From the NCBI GenBank assembly GCA_964019135.1, contig OZ025265.1, positions 20,807,143 to 20,871,142 on the forward strand: a DNA stretch of 64,000 bases. Direction: 5' to 3'. Below the pieces are notes generated by a model. That model did not search any database. It had not been told where the DNA came from and saw nothing but the letters and a program-made list of their open reading frames with translations. The translations under genes were made by a program, and so were the position numbers. Origin of the DNA: Arenicola marina. Its lineage: Eukaryota; Annelida; Polychaeta; Arenicolidae. Below are positions 11,101-23,100 of this stretch, one piece after another (within the stretch, counting starts at the first letter, position 1; the number at the start of each line of letters is the position of its first letter).

Positions 11101-14100
11101 CTACTGTTTGTGCTTTTGCTTTTCATACATTTTCAAGACTAATACAATAGGCAAAAACAAGAAACCTGGTAATATATATGTTACCGTCTAATTGGCTTTC
11201 AGTCGTAACTTTGCGTGAACGTGGTAGAATGGGTAAGTCTGGCTGTAGACTGGGCTGGCCATGGGTCTGAGTAGCAAACAGACGTGTGTTTGAACAGTGC
11301 GACACTTGTCTCATGCTTTTGGTGGCGAATGCGTGTTTGGGTTAAAACGGGACTGACCCAATTCGTCGGTTGTATTTTCCGTAGCGTAGGCCCACAATAG
11401 TCTATGCGACCTATTTTTTTGTTTAGGCGTTTCTGCATTTTGTTGTCGTTGATTTTCCGTAGGGTTTGCCTCCTGCACGTCGAAACACTTGGTATTCTGT
11501 TTATGTGCATGGTGGAGAATATGAAAAAGAAGTTTTAATTTCAAGCTTAGATATATTGTTCACCACCGGGAACTATGATGTCCTTGTTCTGTATAATTGT
11601 GTCACAGCCAGAAAAATATGTAAGCCAGATGATACCTAAGTTATAACTAAATGCGGAGATCTTCCCATTGAGGTCGCTTTATCCGGGCACAGATCAAAGA
11701 CAATACACGCTGGCTTGTGAGCGCTTTAAGCATACGTCAGTTTAGAAACAACTACATCGTTTGACCAAATTAAATAATGAGTGAACCGAGAGACCGATAA
11801 AGCAGACATAAAGAACATGTAATTATAGAGATACAATATACCACTATTGTGAAATTAGCCCGAGCAGTATAGCGATTTAAAAAGTCAGAGCGACGCAATG
11901 CGAAGTTTCTCTGGGTCACGAATCTCAGCGCGAGTTAGACATACGCCGCCTTCGCACAGTTGCAATTTCAATATTCCCTCAATAATTATACTTATAGTTT
12001 GATACGTTTGCCGCGGACTCGAACACCCCACTGTTCACGTGTCCTGTCACATCAGTTCTAACTAGATAGAGCGCAGCACACGGTGTCTTTAGATTGAATA
12101 AAACAAAATGACTCCGAGATTGGCAGACCCTGTTGTTTCTCCTGTATCTCCTCCATTCTCTTGCCATCTATGCTAATGTAAACATGTCCAGGAAGGTCAA
12201 GGTTCTGCATGAAATATATTCTATGTACCCTTTGCTATCCGTTGTGAGTATGTGTGGGTTCGAGTTTAGGGGGGGGGGGGGGGCGTACTATTTGGCTTAC
12301 ACCCTATATTTCTCACGTGAACTTTTGAATCTGACGTTACATGTGTGTTAGAATGTTATTGCATTTCTTAGCACTGTATTGTACTGTAAGATAATTTCTG
12401 CGTTCAGTTACTTGGTTTACCATTATCGTTTTTTTATGCGGCAAACGTGAAGCGAGTGAATTATTGGTTCCTTCGGCACTGTTCGTTTTAAGACTAACCA
12501 CACCTCTAAATGTGTTAAATCCTTTTCCCTTCAATTGTATTTACCTATATTTCATCTTCTCGGGGTTTTCTGCCACGAGATACACCTAAGTTACATGTGA
12601 ATTGACGAACACTTAATTCAATCAAAATTGCCTATAAATGGATATGGTTGAAATAAACACGACTGTCACAACTAACAGTCCCAAACATGCGAAATAATGT
12701 CTATTTACTTGCTGAAGTTATTAGAGGTCATCAGGATAATCAGGATATCGGAAAATATCACTTCAAATAAAACATCTCACAATATATCCTATTTTTAGAA
12801 CACGCAAGTCTAAGAAAACTGTTGATCACCTATGTGGGGATGCAATGGGTTCATGAAAACTAACCACCATAAACCTTAGCCCGTGTTCACAATTGCTACT
12901 TGCGTTAAACTGATGCTTATATCGCTCTGTTCCTCAGCACCTCGATTCGTGAAAAAACTTCCTTTCGAGAAAGAAATCAAACTTGGAGATGATCTCGAGC
13001 TGGAGTGTCGAGTTGAGGAGGCGGTTGTCCCGGATTACATCACTGATATCAAGGTCGTTCGCAAAGAAGGTTGGTCACCAGATGTGTTGTAGCTTCGGTT
13101 TTTGCTGGTCCAGGTCGTTCATTCACAAAGATGGTTGGTCAGAAGATTAATTAGTTTTATTCGCGATGCACACTGATGATTTACGCATCTCCAAAGATAT
13201 GACTCTTCAAAATATTAACCTGAAAATTCCCACTATCATCAGGTTTAGATATTATTATATTCGACTGGTGGCGCGTGTTTACCAGCATATTTATCATACA
13301 AATGAATAGTCACATATGAGTACGTATTTTAATTTATGATTATGTATTAACGTACTTGCAATAGTTAGGCAGCACACTTGCAGCACATCATGTTAAAACA
13401 TAACAATCTATGGGGGAGGGGGACCCCCGCCTTTTTAAGGAAGAACGCCGTTTCTCAACGGAAAATTCAGGCCATCTGAGGCGTGGACCCCCTCCTTTTG
13501 TGGAAGAACGCTATTTGAGGCTGCGTGGACCCCCCCCCCCAGTCGCAGGTTTTCAGTGGACCCCCCCCCCCCATCCGATCGTCAAACAATTGGTGCATTC
13601 CCCGGTCCGAATCTTTCTCAGAGCCCCCCAGCCCCCGGCCGCAAGTTTGGACCCCACCCTCTTTTCAAATTCCTGGATCTGCCCCTGTATAATAACGATC
13701 CCCTTATTTATACAGCCAAGAAAGACGAGGGTGTGGACGAAGCCGTTACAGCCGAAAAAGCCCCGGATGCAGCTCAAGCGGGAGCGCCATCTGACGCAGA
13801 TGTTGAGAGTCAGGCCGACCTGCTGGCACAGAAGATCATTGGTTTGTTTCATTCCACTCTAGAGTGTAAGAGTTATGTCAGGCAGCTCTGGTAGGACAGT
13901 AAACTTTCTGTTCATTTTTTCACTATGTAGCCGTGCGGGCCACATTATTATGTAAGCCATTTCTGTCACATATTATGTAATAGTTTTATTTTGAAGAACT
14001 TTATACGTACTCACAGTTATATCCCGCATCCCAAGCTTTTTTGGCCCGCTTCTGCCAAGGGTTTTACCACAAGAGGCATTGAACATAAATCCGAATCTGT

Positions 14101-17100
14101 TCTACTTTGTATATGTTTGCCTCAGATTGTTAGCTTGCTTGTATGCGTAATTTGTTTTATATACATAGACATTTGCGTCATTTAAAACCATGGAAAATAA
14201 AAATAAATGTACGACTGTGTATTTTGTTCTAGCTGAAGCGATCGACACCGTGAAGGACGAGGCGGGCATCGCGCCGGAGTTTGAAATGCCCCTCAAAGAC
14301 AAACAGGTCAAAGTGGGAGCCATGGTGAAACTGACGGTCAAGGTCAAGCAATGTCAACCCGCGCCTCACATCCATTGGTTCAGGGACGCTAAAGACATAA
14401 CAGATGAGGGTGTGTATGTTGCGTAGGGTCCGCACTGGGCAATGAAATGTGCCAAACATATATATGTATATAATATATATAGGGGGGATACCCCCTCTGA
14501 ATCGCGAATCCCTAAGAATTATGGAGAGCAATCTCCAAGATTAGGACATTTTAAAGCTGCGCGCGAAAAAAGGGAACCAAGACGTAATCGAATAGCCAAG
14601 GAGGTGGTTTAGAAAAGTACGCGTGTAAACCATTTTATATATAAAGATGTTTCAATATTAAATGTGTCTATAGTCACACCGCATTAGTGTTAACATTCAT
14701 ATTTAATTTTCCACTGAAAACTACTTTATATTATATTATATATTAAGGAAATGTTTGTTTTTTGGCGTAACATCATGACATTACTGATCGGAGCACATAC
14801 CAATTGTAACGTTACTGACTTAAGCCACGGTTCGAAGTTTAATAATTAGTTTTTCTATTCGATTTCTTTATTTGAAGAACGCTACGAGATTTTCGCGGAG
14901 GAAGACACGTACAATTTGGAACTGTGTGACGCGGAGGAAGCGGACAGCGGCCATTACAGCTGTCTCATCTTCAACGACCAGGGAACCATCAAGAGCCACT
15001 GTGTCCTCACGGTGGGAGGTGAGCGGGCATTCATTCATTGGCCACCGGGATTGGCTGAGGACTATGAGGCCTTGGGGCTGGGTCCCTTGGCTGGTCATTC
15101 ATTCATTGACCACCGGGATGGCTGAGGACTATGGGGCCTTGGGGCTGGGTCCCTTGGCTGGTCATTCATTCATTGGCCACCGGGACTGGCTGAGGACTAT
15201 GGGGCCTAGGGGCTAGGTCCCTTGGCTGGTCATTCATTCATTGGCCACCGGGATTGGCTGAGGACTATGGGGCCTAGGGGCTAGGTCCCTTGGCTGGTCA
15301 TTCATTCCTTGGCCACCGGGATTGGCTGAGGACTATGGGGCCTTGGGGCTAGGTCCCTTGGCTGGTCATTCATTCATTGGCCACCGGGATGGCTGAGGAC
15401 TATGGGGCCTTGGGGCTAGGTCCCTTGGCTGGTCATTCATTCATTGGCCACCGGGATGGCTGAGGACTATGGGGCCTTGGGGCTAGGTCCCTTGGCTGGT
15501 CATTCATTCATTGGCCACCGGGATTGGCTGAGGACTATGGGGCCTAGGGGCTAGGTCCCTTGGCTGGTCATTCATTCATTGGCCACCGGGATTGGCTGAG
15601 GACTATGGGGCCTAGGGGCTAGGTCCCTTGGCTGGTCATTCATTCCTTGGCCACCGGGATTGGCTGAGGACTATGGGGCCTTGGGGCTAGGTCCCTTGGC
15701 TGGTCATTCATTCATTGGCCACCGGGATGGCTGAGGACTATGGGGCCTTGGGGCTAGGTCCCTTGGCTGGTCATTCATTCATTGGCCACCGGGACTGGCT
15801 GAGGACTATGGGGCCTTGGGGCTAGGTCCCTTGGCTGGTCATTAATTCATTGGCCACCGGGACTGGCTGAGGACTATGGGGCCTAGGGGCTAGGTCCCTT
15901 GGCTGGTCATTCATTCCTTGGCCACCGGGATTGGCTGAGGACTATGGGGCCTTGGGGCTAGGTCCCTTGGCTGGTCATTCATTCATTGGCCACCGGGATG
16001 GCTGTTGATAATGGGGTCTAGAGGCTAGGTCCCTTGGCTGGTCATTCATTAATTGGCCACCGGGATGGCTGAGGACTTTGGGGTCTAGGGGCTAGGTCCC
16101 TTGGCTGGTCATTAATTCATTGGCCACCGGGACTGGCTGAGGACTATGGGGCCTAGGGGCTAGGTCCCTTGGCTGGTCATTCATTCATTGGCCACCGGGA
16201 TGGCTGAGGACTATGGGGCCTTGGGGCTAGGTCCCTTGGCTGGTCATTCATTCCTTGGCCACCGGGATTGGCTGAGGACTATGGGGCCTAGGGGCTAGGT
16301 CCCTTGGCTGGTCATTCATTCATTGACCACCGGGATTGGCTGAGAACTATGGGGCCTAGGGGCTAGGTCCCTTGGCTGGTCATTCATTCATTGGCCACCG
16401 GGATGGCTGAGGACTATGGGGCCTAGGGGCTAGGTCCCTTGGCTGGTCATTAATTCATTGGCCACCGGGACTGGCTGAGGACTATGGGGCCTAGGGGCTA
16501 GGTCCCTTGGCTGGTCATTAATTCATTGGCCACCGGGACTGGCTGAGGACTATGGGGCCTAGGGGCTAGGTCCCTTGGCTGGTCATTCATTCATTGACCA
16601 CCGGGATGGCTGAGGACTATGGGGTCTAGGGGCTAGGTCCCTTGGCTGGTCATTCATTCATTGGCCACCGGGATGGCTGAGGACTATGGGGCCTTGGGGC
16701 TAGGTCCCTTGGCTGGTCATTCATTCCTTGGCCACCGGGATTGGCTGAGGACTATGGGGCCTAGGGGCTAGGTCCCTTGGCTGGTCATTCATTCATTGGC
16801 CACCGGGATTGGCTGAGGACTATGGGGCCTTGGGGCTAGGTCCCTTGGCTGGTCATTCATTCCTTGGCCAACGGGATTGGCTGAGAACTATGGGGCCTAG
16901 GGGCTAGGTCCCTTGGCTGGTCATTCATTCATTGACCACCGGGATTGGCTGAGAACTATGGGGCCTAGGGGCTAGGTCCCTTGGCTGGTCATTCATTCAT
17001 TGGCCACCGGGATGGCTGAGGACTATGGGGTCTGGGGGCTAGGTCCCTTGGCTGGTCATTCATTAATTGGCCACCGGGATGGCTGAGGACTATGGGGTCT

Positions 17101-20100
17101 AGGGGCTAGGTCCCTTGGCTGGTCATTCATTCATTGGCCACCGGGATGGCTGAGGACTATGGGGTCTAGGGGCTAGGTCCCTTGGCTGGTCGGATGAGAA
17201 GCGCGGTTCATTGTAGTGAAGCGCCTCAGCATTTGAGGTATAATGAACAGTCCATTAATTGAGAAGGCGGGACAATTTTTACTTGTTTCACTCGTGCTAA
17301 TTAGTAACCTAGAATAATATAGAAAGATATCGTAATAAATCGGTGAAATAACGACACAAGATGCCACAGCAACAACCACAACCACAGTCACAGTCACAGT
17401 CACAACCACAGACACATCCACGGCCACAGCCACAGCCACAGCCACAGCCACAGCCACAGCCGCAGCCACAACCAGTCACAGCCACAGGCACATCTCCACC
17501 CACACCCACAGTCACAGCCACAGCCACAGCCACAGCCACAGCCACAGCCACAGCCACAGCCACAGCCACAGTCACAGCCGCAGTCACACCCACACCCACA
17601 AACACGCCCATAGCCACAGCCACAGCCACAGTCACATCCACGAAAAAGAGTTTCAAAATAAGCAAAAAATGCAAGTACGCATATACACATTGTTTACCAA
17701 GTCATCGACTTAATTCTTTGTAGACGCCAAGGTTGGACCGCTGCCCGACGACGATGTCATTGAGGAGGTGAAGGTCGCTCCAGCAGAGAGCAGCAAACCC
17801 GAGGGCGCTGAAGAAGAGGTTGTTACGGTTACCATGGAGACCGTTGCTAAGGAAACTGTCGTAGAGGCTTCCGCAGAGGTTACGGAAGAGACCGTGACCT
17901 TGACTGTGGCCGCCGCTCCTGCCGAGACGGCGCCAGCCGAGAAGGAAGACGTTGTGGATGCCCCGAGTGCGGAACCCCCGGAGGAGGAACCAAAGACGGA
18001 AAAATCTAAGAAAGACAAGAGCAAGAAGGACGCCGAGGAGGAAAAGGAGAAACCGAAGGAAGAAGATACGGTAGAAGAGGACAAGAAAAAGAAGAAGGAT
18101 AAAAAGAAGAAAAAGGACGAGCCTTCGACGGAGGAATCTGCGCAGGAGGAACCAAAAGAGGAGGAGACGAAGAAAGAGAAACCAAAGAAAGAAAAGAAGA
18201 AGAAGGAGGAGCCTTCCACTGATGAATCAGCCAAAGAGGAGCCCAAAGAGGAGCCCAAAGAGGAGCCCAAAGAGGAGCCCAAAGAGGGGCCCAAAGAGGA
18301 GCCCAAAGAGGAGCCCAAAGAGGAGGAAACGAAGAAAGAGAAATCAAAAAAAGATAAGAAGAAGAAGGAAGAACCATCTACTGACGAATCAGCCAAAGAG
18401 GAGCCTAAGGAGGAGGAAACGAAGAAAGATAAGTCGAAGAAAGATAAGAAAAAGAAGAAGGACGAAGAAGTCCCAGTGGAAGAGAAACCACAAGAGGAGG
18501 AAGCAAAAAAACCCAAAAAAGATAAGAAAAAGAAGGACAAGACAAGCGATGAGGAATTATCCCCTGAGGAAGGTGATAAGAAATCGAAGAAAGACAAAAA
18601 GAAGAAGGATGAAGTGAAAGAGGAGGTGACTCCGGAGGAAACTGAACCGAAGAAATCGAAAAAAGTCAAAAAGCAGAAGGAAGGCCAACCAAAGTCGGAT
18701 GAGGCCGTGTCGGAAGAGGCGTCAGACAAAGAGGAGAAGAAAAAGAAAAAGAAAGACAAGAAGAAGAAGGACGAAACCTCGACGGAAGAGTCGGCGCAAG
18801 AGGAGGAACCATCGGAGAAGAAACCAGACTCGGAGCAGAATGGCGACGAGAAGCCTTTGGACGAGGAAGAGATGCCGCAGAGCGATGTGTGTATTGTCGT
18901 GACCCCAGCGGAGGACAAGACCCCGGTCGATTCTGAAGACGAGGGGGAGGTCGCGGTGGTGGTCGAGGAGGTCACCGCGGAGGTCTCCGTCACTGCGGAG
19001 TCTGCAGCCCCCAAGGATGACGTCACCGATGATGCCGGCAAGTTCGAAGTCGTTACAGCGGCGGCCGAGGAGGAAACAAACGTCTCCATCACCTTAACGA
19101 GCTCCGAGGTCGTCGTGGAGTCCCAGGTGGAGACCACATCGGATGTAGCTGAAGAGGAGATAACCATACAGCTGAAGACAACCGAGGAAGCTGGGTCGGC
19201 GTCGGCGAAGGATGCCAAAGACGCCAAATCTGGCAGCGAATCCGAAGAAGAGTCGGAGGAAGAATCGTCTGAGGAGGAGGAGGAAACTAAAGCAGGGACC
19301 GTCGTGCAAGCGGAATCTACGGAGACGGAGAGTCAGGTCATCACCATCTCCGGACAAGCGTCAGCCGTGACGGCCAACGTGACGGCCGAGAGCGAGGCCG
19401 TGACCTTCCAAGCCAAGACGACGACGATGACGGAGGAGACGGTGAAACAGGAAACGGAAGAACCTATGTCTATGGAAGTGTCGCAGGCGCATCCGGACGC
19501 ACCGGAAGTGGTTATGCCGCTGAAGAGCTGCGCGACCAGAGAAGGGGAGGACGCGCTATTCGAGCTCAGACTGAAGAGCTCACAGGAACTCGAAATCACG
19601 TGGTACGTATAGTGGAGTAGAACGCATATCGGATGTCTTGAATGTCATGAACCGATTACGATATCGATGTGTATAATAGAACATGCCCTAACTCGCTCTT
19701 GTGGGCACAACATGCAGCGACCTAAAACACACTAATTAAGTTTCTGTGCGTAAGGTATCAGCATCGGGATGTGGTGGATCACACGAAGAATAATTTAGTT
19801 AGCAGGTTAACCCTTGGGGGCACAAAAGCGGCCTAACACACCCACTCCTTCCATTTGTATAAGGTAAGCACCGGGGAGTGATGGAGCAGGGGAAACTAAT
19901 TCACGATGACTCTTAGCTCATTCACGATGAGTCTTAGCTACAGTAGCGACGCTCCACATTCAAGGTGCCCGTGGACTCATCGCAAGTATACCATGGCGCG
20001 ACTGATTGATTGAGCTGATATGCTTTAATATATTGCAGTTATTATTCTTGTTCATACTATCTATATCTCAAAGGTGTTGATATTACATATGGGACATTGT

Positions 20101-23100
20101 TAAATGTCTATGTGCCGTTGCTACGTACCATAACTATCACCGATTTTTGTTGCATTGATCTAACCTACGTTTTGTACTTATACAATTTGCAGGTTGTTCG
20201 GAGAAACTGAGATCTCCAGCTCTGATCGTTACACGATGTCAGCCAGCGATGGTGTCTACTCCCTGAGAATCTCCTCTGCACAGAAGACGGATGAAGGGAA
20301 TTACGGCTTCCTGGCTAAGAATCAATATGGCAAGATGCGCTTCACTGCAGGACTGCTGGTATTAGGTGAGCGCGACGTCCCAATACGTAAACTGTATCAT
20401 GTCTCGTTGTGGAAGGAACCGCTACTCGGCGTGAGGTGGATTCCATATTGGATGAGTTAGGATTTTGTCCCAGTGTAACCAATTTTTGCGCCTTCTGGTG
20501 CATCCAGTAATCTTCCAGATTTCTGGCGAGTTGATATTGGGCGCACCACGTGTACCATCTCTGGTGCAGCAGTCTGAATCGAAAGACAGTACATAGATGC
20601 AATTGTAGCAAACTCTGTTGATCTCAAATTGGCACGTTCAATCGAAAGACCATATATTACAATATATAGAGGAATGTTAAAAACCTGCACATTCATTTTG
20701 TTATGCGGGAAATAGATAGGCGGGAGTTTAGGCCAGTTGCGCACACACGCAATCTTATGGAAATGAGCGTGGTAACAACCAGACAATACGCGTTGCCCAT
20801 CTCTCGAATGTAATATTATTAAACTTTTTAACGCCTGCAACAATACTAAAGTCAAGCTTTCACCGCAAAAGAAGTTGTACCTGATTCATTCTATTGAAGA
20901 TTAAGAAAAACCTTCCAGAAAGGATACCTAATGTTAGCGAATCGCCTGTTTATCGCTCACTCAGGCGAGGGTGAGACGGTGGTAGAAGACATGGGTGAGG
21001 CCTTGACCTCCCAGGACGAGTCCTCGGGTGCCACCCGCATCACGACCTCGAGGAGGGTGGTGGTGGAGAGGCAGGGTGACGACACAACGGCCCCCGGGGC
21101 CCCAGTGGTGGAGGCCCCCCTAAGGAGCGCCGCAGCCAAGGAGGGAGAGAAGGCCCGCTTCGAGGTGAAGCTCAGGAGCGAGACTGACCTTGAAGTGACG
21201 TGGTGAGTGACCTTGAATGTATATATGTATGAAGCATGGAAAATGGGATTAGTAATTTTTAATTATGGCAGTTGCCGATTTAAATGCTGGTATTATTCAT
21301 TAGAAGGACGCAGTATAGCCAAGAGGACGTTTGACTATTGAAATGTTGTATTGTTAAGAAATAAAATCATCAAATCATACGAGACGGTTAATTATAAGAG
21401 CATATTCTTGATATCGCATCGCTTATTTCTTGAGTAACGTTTTCGACAGCATTATTAAACCTTACACATCTAGTATTTTCCGAAATGATGAATGCCGATG
21501 CGTTATAAATTGTGCAATCACCGACTTGTTTATGAATCTTATCTCGTATATATCGCCGAGTGCTTAGGTTACTTCGCTCCATTTTCTATTTGTCATTTAT
21601 TTTGCACAGAGATCCAATGACCCGATTTGGCCTAAAGGGGGACAAAACATGGTCCAAAACATCAATTTGCTTTACTTCCTTTCAAGTGTCCAATGGGTCT
21701 TGTCATCTTGTCATGTTCTTAAATTTCTTCGTATTTGTGATGCAGGTCTATGGGTGAGACAGTATTGACGTCATCCAAGCACTACAAAATGGACGCCACA
21801 GATGGCGTCTATTCGCTGACAATCATTGGCACTCAGAAGTCTGACGAAGGAAACTACTCGTTCAAGGCCAAGAATGCCGCTGGCGAGCTCCGGTTCACTG
21901 CCAACTTGCTGGTACTCGGTACGTGACGGGCTTATTGATTGGTTGTATAATGACATGGGCGGATCCAGGGTGTCCATGGGGTCCGACCTCCCCCCCCCTT
22001 CTTGATGAAAAATGACGTTTGAGGTGTGGACTCCCCCCAGCCCCCTGGTCGCAAGTTTCAATGACCCCACCCTCCTGGATCCGCCTCTGTATTCAGGTAG
22101 CTTTAACCAATTCTGGCTATATCGCGTCAATGGGGGAAAGAAGGGAAGAGCGGAGTCATGTCTCCGGGGTAAATCCCTACTCTTTTCAAAGAATGTTATG
22201 AGATATTTATCCTGCGACCACAGAGCGGGGCATCAACCCACATAGCTATCCGGGCAGCCCTGAAGGGCTTATTAAATAAGGATATTAATGTTATTAATCT
22301 TACAATGCCCACGCGTCTAATTGTCCGACGAGAAACGAGAAATATTATAAGTTTCATTGAATGGAAATGGTTTCTTATTTGAGTGACGCGCTTACTGGAT
22401 AATGGGAACAATAGTAATATGTTAATTGTCAGATGGCCGTAGTTTGTCACACGAGACAACTTGAATGGCAATAAAAATCTTCTAATTGCGTAAATCATAT
22501 TGTTCATTCAGTAACAGGACACGTTAGGTCCAATCTCAATTCGAAAAATGTGACTTTCTTCGGTACAACATCGTCAAAACGCGTACATCGTGGATGTGTT
22601 CTACGGTTTAAAGTAATAACGCTTGTATTTCATTTAAACCTCATGTCTTTTGATCGTCTTCCACCAGAAATCATACCATCAAACAAGGCTCTTGATCTGA
22701 GCCATGCGTGACCTCTTTCGTTCTACTTGCGACCTAACAATGTAACTTTGGCCGCTGGCGTTTTGGTCTATATAACCCAACGATATTCGTATTTTCGCCC
22801 TCAGGTGAGGGGGAAGAGGTCGTTGAGGAGGAGGACAGCGGTGACCTTTCGACCTCTAAGAGGATCGTGGTCAAGTCAAAACGCCACGTGGCTGCTTCGG
22901 ATGTCCCGCTCGACTCCAAGGTGCCCAAGGTCGTGTTGCCCTTGAAGAGCGTCGCCGCTCGGGAAGGCGAGGAGGCCAGGTTCACGTGCCAACTGACGTC
23001 CGAACTCGAACTCCATGTATCTTGGTAGGCAGAATCGAAATTTAATTGATTGACGTTAATGCTGCAAATGTTTGCTATGTTGTGTATCGCGGTGTATGTT

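Noticed and set aside
17361-17723. Gln/Pro-, Thr/Ala-, Ala/Val- and Cys/Gly-rich frames
   Set aside because: All are translations of the CACAGC microsatellite on both strands.
17710-19227. 505-codon Ser/Phe-rich minus-strand frame
   Set aside because: Antisense shadow of the K/E-rich exon; Ser/Phe/Leu composition is the complement of Lys/Glu codons.
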